NCBI RefSeq assembly: GCF_036014215.1
Contig: NZ_CP107921.1
Location: 1,287,501 to 1,351,500 of the forward strand
DNA from: Streptomyces sp. NBC_00440
Lineage (GTDB): Bacteria > Actinomycetota > Actinomycetes > Streptomycetales > Streptomycetaceae
Length of the DNA: 64,000 bases
Direction of reading: 5' to 3'
In this document: in pieces, positions 1-9,164 of the stretch
How positions within the stretch are numbered: the stretch's first letter is position 1
How the letters are laid out: each line of letters starts with the position of its first letter
The notes under the pieces: model-generated
What the model was told of the DNA's origin: nothing
Database searches by the model: none
Seen by the model: the letters and a program-made list of their open reading frames with translations, nothing else
Translations under genes and position numbers: made by a program

Positions 1-333
1 CAGCTTGACCATTTCGACGGCGAGACCGGCCGTACCCGCGATCCCGACCGCCGAGTACTCGTCGGCCGGGAAGACCTTTTCGATGTCGCGCTGAGCGATC
101 ATGTTCCCCATGGTCGCGCGCCGGTCTCCGGCGAGGACGACCCCGCCGGGGAAGGTCGCGGCGACGATGGTCGTCCCGTGCGGCGCCTCGACCGGCCCCT
201 GGGTGGGCGGCAACGGCCGCCTGCCCGGCAGGATTTCCGGCGAGTGGTCGGACAGGAAGTCCATGAACGAGGAGGACCCCGGCGTCAGGAAAGCGGCCGG
301 CAGACGCCCGGTGCTACGAGGGTTGGCTTCCAC
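1..333 (-). CDS. prcB: 20S proteasome beta subunit, N-terminal part (runs off left edge)
   Basis: Catalytic beta subunit of the actinobacterial 20S proteasome, the chamber in which pupylated proteins are cut. The GTG at 333 starts a propeptide of 53 residues that ends in PHG. This is followed by [19 protein letters not shown], the mature N-terminus, whose first Thr (Thr54 of the precursor) is the catalytic nucleophile exposed by self-cleavage. The Asp and Arg of GDRR are typical of active beta subunits. Only about 111 codons are present; the C-terminal part, and presumably prcA, lie beyond position 1. It follows pup on the same strand after a 147-bp gap, the usual order dop-pup-prcB-prcA. The identification is secure. 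Confidence 0.95.
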   Translation of the reverse strand, partial: MEANPRSTGRLPAAFLTPGSSSFMDFLSDHSPEILPGRRPLPPTQGPVEAPHGTTIVAATFPGGVVLAGDRRATMGNMIAQRDIEKVFPADEYSAVGIAGTAGLAVEMVKL

Positions 334-480
334 GCGTTTCCTTCCGGATGGGCGGCGGCCCGCCTTCTGGAGGCCGGGCCGATCTTGCGGACTGTGAACG
401 GACCTTACCCGCGCCCGCGCCGGTCATCCGCCCCGGTACGAACGGCTTGCGCCGGCCGCACCGGCCACGGACAACAGGGT

Positions 481-699
481 CTACTCGCCACCCTTTTGAA
501 CAAATGACCGAACGAAGTCCTCGGCGTTCTCCTCAAGCACGTCGTCGATCTCGTCCAGAACGGAGTCGACGTCGTCCGAGAGCTTCTCCTGGCGCTCCTT
601 GAGGTCCTCGGAGCCCTGCGCCTCAGGCGCCTGCTCCTCGGTCTCCTCGGTGGAGCGCGTCGCCTTCTGCTGCCCGCCGCCGGTGTCCTTGGTCGCCAT
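481..699 (-). CDS. pup: Prokaryotic ubiquitin-like protein Pup
   Basis: A 72-residue protein modifier that is joined to substrate lysines by PafA and read by the ATPase Arc/Mpa. It is acidic and predicted to be mostly disordered or helical. The region DVDSVLDEIDDVLEENAEDF is the conserved Arc-binding helix. The C-terminus reads FVQKGGE. The last codon before TAG is GAG, so Pup is made with glutamate already in place, whereas many Pups end in GGQ and need Dop to deamidate them first. Its place between dop and prcB matches the standard pupylation locus. A spacer of about 200 bp separates it from the end of dop. Confidence 0.96.
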   Translation of the reverse strand: MATKDTGGGQQKATRSTEETEEQAPEAQGSEDLKERQEKLSDDVDSVLDEIDDVLEENAEDFVRSFVQKGGE

Positions 700-905
700 C
701 TACCTCACCCCGCTCGGTTCGATGTTGTTGAAGCTGAAACGGACTGGAACTGACTGGAGCTGACTGGAACGAACGGATCGGCCCGCCCCGGTCAGAAGCA
801 TGATCGGATCCGCTTGATCAGACACTACAAGCGGGGTCCGACATTGGCCCCGCACTTTCCTCAACGTCCGGGGCCTACCCTGATGATTCCCACCAGCGGG
901 GCTTT

Positions 906-2417
906 TCAGCCGCCCTGCAGCACTCGGACCAGGTCCTCCGCCGTCCGGCACCGGTCCAGCAGCTCCTTGACGTGGTTACGGGTCCCGCGCAGCGGCTCCA
1001 GCGTCGGCACCCGTTGCAGCGAGTCATAGCCCGGCAGGTCGAAGATCACGGAGTCCCAGGAGGCCGCGGCGACGTCGTCCGCGTACTGTTCGAGACAGCG
1101 GCCCCGGAAATAGGCCCTGGTGTCCTCCGGCGGGTTCGCAGCAGCCCGTACGACCGTCGGCTCGTCCAGCAGCCGCTTCATCTTCCCGCGGGCCACCAGA
1201 CGGTTGTACAGCCCCTTCTCGGGCCGGACGTCCGCGTACTGCAGGTCCACCAGATGGAGCCTGGCCGCGTCCCAGTCGACACCGTCCCGGCGGCGGTAAC
1301 CCTCCAGGATCTCCTGCTTCGTGATCCAGTCGAGTTCCCCCGACAGGCTCATCGGGTTGTTCTCCAGCCGGTTCAGCACGTCCTCCCAGCGGCCCAGGAT
1401 GTCCCTGGTCTGCTCGTCGGCGTCCGCGCCGTACCGCTCCTCGACGTACTTCCGTGCCAGCTCGAAGTACTCCATCTGGAGCTGTACTGCGGTGAGGGTG
1501 CGGCCGCTGCGCAGCGTGACCAGCTGCTGGAGGCCGGGGTCGTGCGAGACCTGGTGGAGGGTGCGCACCGGCTGGTCGACCGCGAGGTCCACCTTGATGA
1601 ACCCGTCCTCGATCATCGCGAGCACCAGCGAGGTCGTGCCCAGTTTGAGGTAGGTCGAGATCTCCGAGAGGTTCGCGTCGCCGATGATCACATGGAGGCG
1701 GCGGTACTTCTCGGCGTCCGAGTGCGGTTCGTCGCGGGTGTTGATGATCGGCCGCTTGAGCGTGGTCTCCAGGCCGACCTCGACCTCGAAGTAGTCCGCG
1801 CGCTGGCTGATCTGGAAGCCGTGCTCGTGGCCGTCCTGGCCGATCCCGACGCGGCCGGCCCCGGTCACCACCTGGCGGGAGACAAAGAAGGGGGTCAGAT
1901 GGCGCACGATGTCCGAGAAGGGGGTCTCCCGCTTCATCAGGTAGTTCTCGTGCGTCCCGTACGAGGCGCCCTTGTTGTCGGTGTTGTTCTTGTACAGGTG
2001 GATCGGCTGCGCACCCGGGATCTCGGCGGCCCGTTCGGCGGCCTCCGCCATGATCCGCTCGCCCGCCTTGTCCCAGAGCACGGCGTCGCGCGGATTGGTG
2101 ATTTCCGGGGAGCTGTACTCCGGGTGGGCGTGGTCGACGTAGAGGCGCGCCCCGTTGGTGAGGATCACATTGGCCAGGCCGATGTCCTCGTCGGTCAGCT
2201 GGCTGGTGTCCGCGGTCTCCCGGGCGAGGTCGAAGCCTCGCGCGTCCCGCAGCGGATTCTCCTCCTCGAAGTCCCAGCGGGCGCGGCGCGCCCGGTGCAT
2301 CGCCGCCGCGTAGGCGTTGACGATCTGGGACGAGGTGAGCATGGCATTGGCGTTCGGGTGGCCCGGAACAGAGATGCCGTACTCCGTCTCGATGCCCATT
2401 ACCCGCCGTACGGTCAT
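906..2417 (-). CDS. dop: Pup deamidase/depupylase
   Basis: Dop belongs to the carboxylate-amine ligase (glutamine synthetase-like) fold. It removes Pup from substrates and deamidates Pup where Pup ends in Gln. The protein has 503 residues, the usual length. The N-terminal MGIETEYGI motif contains the glutamates that bind Mg-ATP, and [19 protein letters not shown] is the conserved Dop/PafA segment. Because the Pup here already ends in Glu, the useful activity of this copy is probably depupylation. It lies upstream of pup on the same strand. A hairpin terminator separates it from arc, so it probably has its own promoter between 2418 and 2600. Confidence 0.95.
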   Translation of the reverse strand: MTVRRVMGIETEYGISVPGHPNANAMLTSSQIVNAYAAAMHRARRARWDFEEENPLRDARGFDLARETADTSQLTDEDIGLANVILTNGARLYVDHAHPEYSSPEITNPRDAVLWDKAGERIMAEAAERAAEIPGAQPIHLYKNNTDNKGASYGTHENYLMKRETPFSDIVRHLTPFFVSRQVVTGAGRVGIGQDGHEHGFQISQRADYFEVEVGLETTLKRPIINTRDEPHSDAEKYRRLHVIIGDANLSEISTYLKLGTTSLVLAMIEDGFIKVDLAVDQPVRTLHQVSHDPGLQQLVTLRSGRTLTAVQLQMEYFELARKYVEERYGADADEQTRDILGRWEDVLNRLENNPMSLSGELDWITKQEILEGYRRRDGVDWDAARLHLVDLQYADVRPEKGLYNRLVARGKMKRLLDEPTVVRAAANPPEDTRAYFRGRCLEQYADDVAAASWDSVIFDLPGYDSLQRVPTLEPLRGTRNHVKELLDRCRTAEDLVRVLQGG

Positions 2418-2607
2418 GCGGCCCTCCTTGCCCGGCAGCGCCCCTCGCGGGAACGTCGCTCAAGTACCGCTGCTTCTCCGGTGCGTGTGCGGTTGCCCTT
2501 CCCCGCACTGCGCGACTCGGTGATACCGAAGAGCGTAGAACGCCATTGCGCCGCTGGGGAGATCATTACAGGCATTGCTGTCCTTGCGGCCGAAGGCCGG
2601 AAAACAC

Positions 2608-2645
2608 GGCGGCTGCGGGTGCCCGCCGGGGGACCCGCAGCCGCC
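2608..2645 (-). terminator. Intrinsic terminator downstream of arc
   Basis: A perfect 13-bp inverted repeat (2608-2620 with 2633-2645, 12-nt loop) lies just after the arc stop codon at 2653 and before the dop start at 2417. No clear U-tract follows, which is common for Streptomyces terminators. It suggests that arc is not simply read through into dop-pup-prcBA. Confidence 0.75.
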
Positions 2646-2652
2646 CTGTCTT

Positions 2653-4419
2653 TTACAGGTACTGACCGGTGTTCGCCACCGTGTCGATGGAGCGCCCGGT
2701 GTCCGCGCCCTGCTTTCCGGTGACAAGGGTGCGGATGAATACGATCCGCTCGCCCTTCTTGCCGGAGATACGGGCCCAGTCGTCGGGGTTGGTGGTGTTC
2801 GGCAGGTCCTCGTTCTCCTTGAACTCATCCACACATGCCTGGAGGAGATGGGAGACCCGCAGACCCTTCTGTCCCTGGTCGAGGAAGGCCTTGATGGCCA
2901 TCTTCTTGGCCCGGTCGACGATGTTCTGGATCATCGCGCCGGAGTTGAAGTCCTTGAAGTAGAGGACTTCCTTGTCGCCGTTGGCGTACGTGACTTCGAG
3001 GAAGCGGTTCTCCTCGGACTCCGTGTACATCCGCTCCACGACGGACTGGATCATGGCGCTGACCGTGACATCGGGGTTCTCCCGGTGTTCGGCCAGGTCG
3101 TCCGTGTGCAGCGGCAGCGACGACCGCAGGTACTTGGCGAAGATATCCTTCGCCGCCTCCGCGTCCGGACGCTCGATCTTGATCTTGACGTCGAGCCGGC
3201 CCGGCCGCAGGATCGCCGGGTCGATCATGTCCTCGCGGTTGGAGGCGCCGATGACGATGACGTTCTCCAGGCCCTCCACACCGTCGATCTCGGCGAGCAG
3301 CTGCGGGACGATGGTGTTCTCCACGTCCGAGCTGACGCCTGATCCACGGGTGCGGAAGAGGGATTCCATCTCGTCGAAGAAGACGATGACAGGGGTGCCC
3401 TCGCTCGCCTTCTCCCGGGCACGCTGGAAGACCAGGCGGATGTGCCGCTCGGTCTCACCGACGTACTTGTTGAGGAGTTCGGGGCCCTTGATGTTGAGGA
3501 AGTAGCTCTTCCCCGCGGGCTGGCCGGTGACCTCGGCGACTTTCTTGGCAAGGGAGTTGGCGACGGCCTTGGCAATGAGAGTCTTGCCGCAGCCGGGCGG
3601 ACCGTAGAGCAGGATGCCCTTCGGCGGCCGCAGCTCGTGCTCCTTGAAGAGGTCGGGGTGGAGGTACGGAAGCTCGACCGCGTCGCGGATCAGCTCGATC
3701 TGGTCGCCCAGGCCGCCGATCTTGTCGTAGTCGATGTCCGGGACCTCTTCGAGGACGAGCTCCTCGACCTCGCTCTTCGGCACGACTTCATAGACGTAAC
3801 CGGACCTGGAGTCGAGCAGCAGGGCGTCGCCGGGGCGGATGGTGATGTCCAGCAGCGGCTCGGCGAGCCGCACCACCCGTTCCTCGTCGGTGTGCCCGAT
3901 CACCAGGGCGCGCTCGCCGTCCTCAAGGATCTCCTTGAGGGTGACGATGTCCCCGGCGCGCTCGAATTCCATGGCCTCGACCACGTTGAGCGCTTCGTTG
4001 AGCATGACTTCCTGGCCGCGCCTGAGCTCTTCGAGCTCGACGCTGGGACTCACGTTCACCCGGAGCTTGCGGCCCCCGGTGAAGATGTCGCAGGTCCCGT
4101 CCTCATTGGCCTGCAGGAAGACACCGAAGCCGGCCGGCGGCTGTGCGAGCCGGTCGACCTCCTCCTTGAGGGCCACGATCTGGTCGCGGGCCTCACGGAG
4201 TGTATTGGCGAGCCGCTCGTTCTGCGCGGACACGCCTGCCAGGTTGGTCTGCAGCTCGACGATCCGCTCTTCGAGAATCCTCGTATGACGCGGAGAGTCG
4301 GCGAGCTTGCGGCGCAGGACGGCGATTTCCTGCTCGAGATAGGCAACCTGGCCGGCGGGGTCCTCGGACCCTCGCGCGGGCCGGGTGCCGCGGTTGATGT
4401 CGTCGTCGTGGGCTGCCAC
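2653..4419 (-). CDS. arc: Proteasome-associated AAA ATPase (Arc/Mpa)
   Basis: A hexameric unfoldase that recognises Pup and feeds substrates into the 20S core. The 588-residue protein has an N-terminal coiled coil (about 22-92) that binds Pup, tandem OB folds (about 95-225), and an AAA module with Walker A GPPGCGKT at 273-280 and Walker B IVFFDE at 345-350. The extreme C-terminus is QYL, with a penultimate Tyr, the motif that docks into the alpha ring and opens the gate. The GTG at 4419 is chosen because AGGAGGT lies seven bases upstream. An in-frame TTG further upstream would overlap that ribosome-binding site. The gene is divergent from the ferredoxin gene. Confidence 0.97.
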   Translation of the reverse strand: MAAHDDDINRGTRPARGSEDPAGQVAYLEQEIAVLRRKLADSPRHTRILEERIVELQTNLAGVSAQNERLANTLREARDQIVALKEEVDRLAQPPAGFGVFLQANEDGTCDIFTGGRKLRVNVSPSVELEELRRGQEVMLNEALNVVEAMEFERAGDIVTLKEILEDGERALVIGHTDEERVVRLAEPLLDITIRPGDALLLDSRSGYVYEVVPKSEVEELVLEEVPDIDYDKIGGLGDQIELIRDAVELPYLHPDLFKEHELRPPKGILLYGPPGCGKTLIAKAVANSLAKKVAEVTGQPAGKSYFLNIKGPELLNKYVGETERHIRLVFQRAREKASEGTPVIVFFDEMESLFRTRGSGVSSDVENTIVPQLLAEIDGVEGLENVIVIGASNREDMIDPAILRPGRLDVKIKIERPDAEAAKDIFAKYLRSSLPLHTDDLAEHRENPDVTVSAMIQSVVERMYTESEENRFLEVTYANGDKEVLYFKDFNSGAMIQNIVDRAKKMAIKAFLDQGQKGLRVSHLLQACVDEFKENEDLPNTTNPDDWARISGKKGERIVFIRTLVTGKQGADTGRSIDTVANTGQYL

Positions 4420-4660
4420 GGTCCTCACCTCCTCCAAGGGGAGCTGGACGCTTCCTGACCCTACCTGGGCGGCTGGTGATTGAAACCCCTAGATCACAAA
4501 GACCGTCGGGGTGTGTCTGATCTTCACCCTTGCGTACTCCCTCACGCCTTGGGAATACCCACCCAACAACATCGGAAAGCGGCCGGTTGTATCGTCGAAG
4601 TGTTCAACACCCGTCAGGGCTGGCTTCAATTGGTTCAACCGCGCAGGAACGGCAGGAGAA

Positions 4661-4972
4661 ATGACCGTGCAGGACGAGGCTCCCACCAGCGACGGCGCCC
4701 AGGCGCTGGAGGTCTGGATCGACCAGGATCTCTGCACCGGGGACGGCATCTGCGCCCAGTACGCGCCCGAGGTGTTCGAGCTGGACATCGACGGGCTGGC
4801 CTATGTGAAGAGCGCCGACGACGAGCTGCTCCAGGCCGTCGGCGCCACAACGCCCGTGCCGCTGCCGCTCCTCCAGGACGTGGTGGACTCGGCCAAGGAG
4901 TGTCCGGGCGACTGCATCCATGTACGTCGCGTTTCGGACAGCGTCGAGGTCTACGGGCCCGCTGCCGAGTAG
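4661..4972 (+). CDS. Small ferredoxin (3Fe-4S/4Fe-4S type)
   Basis: A 103-residue acidic electron carrier. Cysteines are at 25, 31, 81 and 85, in CTGDGIC near the N-terminus and CPGDC near the C-terminus. This spacing is typical of short Streptomyces ferredoxins that carry a single 3Fe-4S or 4Fe-4S cluster and often serve cytochromes P450. No P450 or reductase is adjacent, so its partner is unknown. The ATG at 4661 follows GGCAGGAGAA. The gene is divergent from arc across a 241-bp region and convergent with the next gene. Its position beside arc is a conserved actinobacterial arrangement as far as I recall, and does not show a role in proteolysis. Confidence 0.88.
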   Translation: MTVQDEAPTSDGAQALEVWIDQDLCTGDGICAQYAPEVFELDIDGLAYVKSADDELLQAVGATTPVPLPLLQDVVDSAKECPGDCIHVRRVSDSVEVYGPAAE

Positions 4973-5048
4973 GTCATCGCGCGCGCCGCATCCTCAGGTA
5001 CGCCACGTACACGCCGTCGGCATACGCCCGCCGCCGGGCCCACCGCCG

Positions 5049-5636
5049 TCAGACGCTCCGCGCCTGGGAGGGCGCCGAGCGTACGAACTCGCCGCCCTGC
5101 CAGCGCCACTTGGCCTGCTGCCGCACGTCCGGATTCGAGCGCGGCACATCGGGCGAGGAGTAGCCGAGGAGCGTCGCGGTCACCGCGCCGTCCCGCACGG
5201 CGAGCGCGCCCACGGTCTGCTGCTCGGCCGGGCTGATCAGTGTCGCGACGATCCGGGGCGGGCCGTCACCGGTCCCCGGCCGGGTGAGCACGTAGATCCC
5301 GCTGGGGGGTGTGCCCGATCCGGCGTCGCAGCGCACCGCGGCCACCGTTTCGGAGCTGCCGTCCCCGTCGAGGTCGCCGGACGCCTTCCCGGTGACGGTG
5401 GTCCCCGCCCCTCCGCACTTCAGCGGGAAGGTCACGGCCGCCGGGTTCGGCGCGGCCGTGTGCGTGCGGGCCGGTCTGCCGCCGGGCTGGGACGCGGTGG
5501 CCGGATCGGGCGTGAGGACGCCCGCCAGTGCGACGACGCCGGCCATCGCGGTGGCCGTGGCGAGCCAGTGGACCGGACTGGTCCTGTTGTGCGCGAGGTC
5601 CGGGAGTACGAGGTCCGGGAGCGCGGAGGGCTGCAC
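5049..5636 (-). CDS. Membrane-anchored hypothetical protein with FG-GAP-like segment
   Basis: About 195 residues when started at the GTG at 5636, which has AGGAG nine bases upstream. A further in-frame extension to 5729 has no ribosome-binding site. A hydrophobic stretch (HWLATATAMAGVVALAGVL) near the N-terminus looks like a membrane anchor or uncleaved signal. It is followed by a Pro/Thr-rich linker and a predicted extracytoplasmic domain. GDLDGDGSSETVAAVRC resembles the calcium-binding loop of FG-GAP/integrin-like repeats, in which a stored value is tied to a DGDG motif. I do not recognise the family and assign no function. It is convergent with the ferredoxin gene. Confidence 0.7.
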   Translation of the reverse strand: MQPSALPDLVLPDLAHNRTSPVHWLATATAMAGVVALAGVLTPDPATASQPGGRPARTHTAAPNPAAVTFPLKCGGAGTTVTGKASGDLDGDGSSETVAAVRCDAGSGTPPSGIYVLTRPGTGDGPPRIVATLISPAEQQTVGALAVRDGAVTATLLGYSSPDVPRSNPDVRQQAKWRWQGGEFVRSAPSQARSV

Positions 5637-5801
5637 GCGAGAGGTCTCCTGTGGGGCAGTGCCGGAGGGGGTGGCCAGAATAGTGCCACACGTCACAGGG
5701 GATCGGAACGCCGGGGTCCGTAAGGTCAACGTAAAGAAGCCGTCGCGCAGTTCCCCGGTGTGCTCGGGGAACTACGCGGCGGCGCCGGTGCGTTGTCCGG
5801 G

Positions 5802-6761
5802 TCAGACGATCTCGTCGGAACCGGTCGATTCGCTCTCGGCCGAGTCGCTCTCGACTGCGGCCTTCGGCTGGGCGGTGCTCTTTCCGGGACCGCTGTAGTC
5901 CTCGCCGTACGCGCCCTTGGACGGCCGGCGGCGGCGCAGCGGGGCCTCCACACCGTCGGCGAGACGGCGGGCGGTGACGAGGAAGCCGGTGTGGCCGATC
6001 ATCCGGTGGTCCGGGCGGACGGCCAGCCCCTCGACGTGCCAGTTGCGGACCATGGACTCCCAGGGCTGCGGCTCGGCGAAGCAGCCGATCTCCCTGATCG
6101 ACTCGACGGTGCGCGAGAGCTGGGTGGTGGTGGCCACGTAGCAGCAGAGGATGCCGCCGGGGACGAGCGCCTTGGAGACGGCGTCCAGGCACTCCCAGGG
6201 GGCGAGCATGTCCAGCACCACACGGTCGACGTCCGTGTCGGAGAGGTTGTCCTGGAGGTCACCGACGGTGAGCTGCCAGGCGGGGTGCGGACCGCCGAAG
6301 TAGCGCTCCACGTTCTGCGTGGCGATCTCCGCGAAGTCCTCGCGGCGCTCGTACGAGTGCAGCATCCCCTGCTCGCCGATGGCACGCAGCAGGAAGCTGC
6401 TGAGCGCGCCGGACCCCACACCCGCCTCGACGACGCGTGCGCCGGGGAAGATGTCCCCGAAGGCCAGGATCTGGCCCGCGTCCTTGGGGTAGACCACGGC
6501 GGCGCCGCGGGGCATGGACAGGACGAAATCGGGGAGCAGGGGGCGCAGCGCGAGGTAGGCGACGTTTCCCGTGGTACGGACAACACTGCCCTCGGGAGCA
6601 CCGATCAGCTCGTCGTGCGGGAAAGAACCCTTGTGGGTGTGGAAGTTCTTCCCGGCTTCGAGCGTGAAGGTGTAGTGGCGTCCCTTGGGGTCGGTGAGCT
6701 GGACCTGGTCCCCGACTTTGAAGGGCCCACGTCGGCGGGCGGCACCGGTCGGTTCGGACAT
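5802..6761 (-). CDS. trmI: tRNA (adenine-58-N1)-methyltransferase TrmI
   Basis: A SAM-dependent methyltransferase of 319 residues that makes m1A58 in the T-loop of tRNA, acting as a tetramer. The N-terminal beta domain (GPFKVGDQVQLTDPKGRHY) is followed by a Rossmann fold with the SAM motif VVEAGVGSGALSSFLLRA and the acidic VVLDMLAPWE motif. The C-terminal tail of about 40 residues is Ser/Glu-rich and probably disordered. The mycobacterial orthologue (Rv2118c) also lies near the proteasome genes. The next gene (M50 protease) ends upstream 18 bp away on the same strand, so the two may be co-transcribed. Confidence 0.93.
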   Translation of the reverse strand: MSEPTGAARRRGPFKVGDQVQLTDPKGRHYTFTLEAGKNFHTHKGSFPHDELIGAPEGSVVRTTGNVAYLALRPLLPDFVLSMPRGAAVVYPKDAGQILAFGDIFPGARVVEAGVGSGALSSFLLRAIGEQGMLHSYERREDFAEIATQNVERYFGGPHPAWQLTVGDLQDNLSDTDVDRVVLDMLAPWECLDAVSKALVPGGILCCYVATTTQLSRTVESIREIGCFAEPQPWESMVRNWHVEGLAVRPDHRMIGHTGFLVTARRLADGVEAPLRRRRPSKGAYGEDYSGPGKSTAQPKAAVESDSAESESTGSDEIV

Positions 6762-6779
6762 ACGAGCAGACTACCGGCC

Positions 6780-8021
6780 TCAGGAACCGGGTCGCGCCAT
6801 CGCCTGGACGAATGCCCGTTCGACGTCGGCGGTGGAGAGGACTCCGTAGATCGCGCCGGTCTCCTCGACCACCAGGTACTCGGTGGCCGGACTGGCCCGC
6901 AGCTTGTCGAGGAGCGCCTCGCCCGCCAGCTCGGCCGGCACCCGCATCCCCTCGGTGAGGTCCTGGGCGAGTCCGCTGACCGCGACCCAGGGGCGCCGGT
7001 GCTCCGGCACTCCGACGATGGCCGCTTCCCTGACCAGGGCGGTCGGGTCGCCCTGGCTGTCCACGACGACCAGTGCGCGGGCACCGGCGTCATTGGCCCT
7101 GCGCAGCGCCTCGGAGAGCGGTGTCGTCGTCTCCACGGGGACGGCGCGCCGGGTGAGCGTACGGGCGCGGAGTTCGGGGAGGTGTTCGCGGAGCCTGGCC
7201 ATCCGCAGGCTGTTGCCCGCGCCGGTCCAGATGATCGCGGCGAGGATCGCGGCGAGCAGTGCGTCCATGACCGTCTCCATGCCGCCCACGTCGGCGTCGG
7301 AGCCGGTGTGGGTGAGCAGCGGGAGGCCGATCAGGACCGAGACGGCGAGCAGGCGGCCGAACCAGGCGGCGGCGATGGTGCCGCTCATCGGCTTGCCGGT
7401 GATCTTCCAGACGACCGCGCGGAGCATCCGGCCGCCGTCCAGCGGAAGCCCGGGCAGCAGGTTGAAGACCGCCACGATGAGGTTGGAGATCATCAGGCCG
7501 GCCAGCAGCACTCCGGGGACCGTACCGGGCTCCACCGCCTTCATCCCGAGGTAGAAGAGGCCGGAGAGGATCAGCGAGAGCAGCGGTCCGACGAAGGCCA
7601 GGATGAACTCGCGTCCCGGGGTGTCGGATTCCTTCTCGATCTCCGAGACACCGCCGAAGAACTGGAGCTGGATGCGGCGCACCGGCAGCTTGAACCGCAG
7701 TGCGGCGACGGTGTGGGCCAGTTCGTGGACCAGTACGGAGGCGTAGAAGGCGACCGCGAAGAAGAGGGAGACCAGATACCGGACGTTGCCCAGTTCGGGG
7801 AGGATCCGGTCGAGCTGGCCGCCGAAGACCCAGGTGATGAGGGCTGCCACCAGGAACCAGCTGGGGGCGACGTACACCGGGACTCCGAAGGGGCGGCCCA
7901 TCAGGATGCCGCCGCCCGGTGCGTCCCGGCGGCGCTGCGGTTTGCCGCCGTCGGGCGCGGGGCCGGGCCCCGACCCGTCCGCGCCGGGCTGCGGGCGCCC
8001 GCTGTCGCCGCTCTCGTCCAC
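6780..8021 (-). CDS. Site-2-protease family membrane metalloprotease with CBS domains
   Basis: An integral-membrane zinc peptidase of the M50B family, 413 residues. After a Pro/Gly-rich N-terminal tail of about 40 residues come several membrane helices. HELAH (residues 99-103) supplies the two zinc histidines and the catalytic Glu, and NLLPGLPLDGGRM (about 187-199) supplies the third ligand Asp. The C-terminal 130 residues carry two CBS-like repeats, as in SpoIVFB-like proteases that sense nucleotides. The GTG at 8021 follows AAGGGACACC. Substrates are unknown; relatives cut membrane-bound anti-sigma factors or other membrane proteins. It lies 18 bp upstream of trmI on the same strand. Confidence 0.9.
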   Translation of the reverse strand: MDESGDSGRPQPGADGSGPGPAPDGGKPQRRRDAPGGGILMGRPFGVPVYVAPSWFLVAALITWVFGGQLDRILPELGNVRYLVSLFFAVAFYASVLVHELAHTVAALRFKLPVRRIQLQFFGGVSEIEKESDTPGREFILAFVGPLLSLILSGLFYLGMKAVEPGTVPGVLLAGLMISNLIVAVFNLLPGLPLDGGRMLRAVVWKITGKPMSGTIAAAWFGRLLAVSVLIGLPLLTHTGSDADVGGMETVMDALLAAILAAIIWTGAGNSLRMARLREHLPELRARTLTRRAVPVETTTPLSEALRRANDAGARALVVVDSQGDPTALVREAAIVGVPEHRRPWVAVSGLAQDLTEGMRVPAELAGEALLDKLRASPATEYLVVEETGAIYGVLSTADVERAFVQAMARPGS

Positions 8022-8030
8022 GGTGTCCCT

Positions 8031-8057
8031 TCATGTCGTTCATGTCGTTCATGTCGT
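8031..8057. repeat. Three tandem copies of a 9-bp unit
   Basis: TCATGTCGT is repeated three times without a gap, 10 bp upstream of the GTG start of the M50 protease. On the coding strand this yields three ATG triplets in another frame, placed in the 5' leader of the protease gene. Confidence 0.85.
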
Positions 8058-8188
8058 TCGAATGCGTTCCTCCGCACCGTCGCCGGTCCAGACACCGCTT
8101 TCCACGGTGTCCTGATCATGCAGGGTGAGGAGGTCCACCGTCGATGGTATGCGGATCGTTGTCAGTGGCGGGTCGTAGGGTCTTGGAC

Positions 8189-9046
8189 ATGACTACCGCC
8201 CAGCAGCCCACTTCACTCTCGCCGTCGCGGGCGAGTGACTTCATGCAGTGTCCGCTGCTGTACAGGTTCCGGGTGATCGACAAGCTGCCGGAGAAGCCCA
8301 GTCCTGCGGCGACGCGCGGCACTCTGGTGCATGCGGTGCTGGAGCGGATGTTCGACGACCCGGCGGCGGAGCGGACGGTTCCGCGCGCCCGGGGCATGGT
8401 CCCCGGCCAGTGGGACCGCCTTCTGTCGGCCAAGCCGGAGCTGGGCGAGCTGTTCGCGGACGACCCCGGGGGCGAGCAGCTGGCGAAGTGGCTCTCGGAG
8501 GCCGAGGCGCTGGTCGAGCGGTGGTTCACGCTGGAGGACCCGACGCGGCTCGAACCGGCCGAGCGGGAGCTGTTCATCGAGACGGAGCTGGCGTCGGGGC
8601 TGCGGCTGCGCGGGATCATCGACCGGGTCGATGTGGCGCCGACCGGCGAGGTCCGGATCGTCGACTACAAAACGGGCAAGGCGCCGCGCCCGCAGTTCGC
8701 GGAGGGCGCGCTCTTCCAGATGAAGTTCTACGCGCTGGTCGTGTGGCGGCTGAAGGGCATCCTGCCGCGCCGGCTCCAGCTGGTGTATCTGGGGAGCGGC
8801 GACGTGGTGACGTACGACCCGGTCGAAGGCGATCTGGAGCGGGTCGAGCGCAAGCTGCTGGCGCTGTGGGACGCGATCAGGAAGGCCACGGAGAGCGGCG
8901 ACTGGCAGCCGCGGCCGACGAAGCTCTGCGGCTGGTGCGACCACCAGGCGGTCTGTCCGGAATTCGGCGGCACCCCGCCGGTCTACCCCCTGGAAGTGGT
9001 GCGCGGGGCCGGGGCCGAGGTGTCCGGCGCGGCCGCGGAGCGGTGA
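8189..9046 (+). CDS. RecB-family PD-(D/E)XK exonuclease with likely Fe-S cluster
   Basis: A 285-residue nuclease domain related to the C-terminal part of RecB/AddB and to Cas4. LSPSRASDFMQCPLLYRF opens the fold with one Cys, GTLVHAVLE provides the His motif, and GEVRIVDYKTGK provides the metal-binding Asp and the catalytic Lys. The C-terminal LCGWCDHQAVCPEF adds three more Cys. The 1+3 cysteine layout is the Fe-S signature of AddB/Cas4-type nucleases. The ATG at 8189 is preferred because similarity begins there; upstream codons lack a ribosome-binding site. It is divergent from the M50 gene. No CRISPR or helicase gene lies nearby, so a repair role is more likely than adaptation. Confidence 0.9.
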   Translation: MTTAQQPTSLSPSRASDFMQCPLLYRFRVIDKLPEKPSPAATRGTLVHAVLERMFDDPAAERTVPRARGMVPGQWDRLLSAKPELGELFADDPGGEQLAKWLSEAEALVERWFTLEDPTRLEPAERELFIETELASGLRLRGIIDRVDVAPTGEVRIVDYKTGKAPRPQFAEGALFQMKFYALVVWRLKGILPRRLQLVYLGSGDVVTYDPVEGDLERVERKLLALWDAIRKATESGDWQPRPTKLCGWCDHQAVCPEFGGTPPVYPLEVVRGAGAEVSGAAAER

Positions 9047-9164
9047 GATCCGGCGGGCCCCTTCGGCGCTGTGCCTGATCCGTCCGGGACTCCCCCGGTA
9101 CGCCCTGCGGCGTCCCGGTGGGCCGGTCAGGGCAGAATGGGGCCGGTCTAGCGAAGGAGTTCCC

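Noticed and set aside
972..2723. 583-codon open frame antisense to dop
   Set aside because: Shadow of dop, rich in Arg/Val/Leu without any domain.
4480..5163. 227-codon plus frame overlapping the ferredoxin gene
   Set aside because: It is in a different frame from the ferredoxin, which has intact cysteine motifs and a ribosome-binding site.
5760..8192. 810-codon open frame antisense to trmI and the M50 protease
   Set aside because: It spans two well-supported genes and their gap on the other strand and has no family features.
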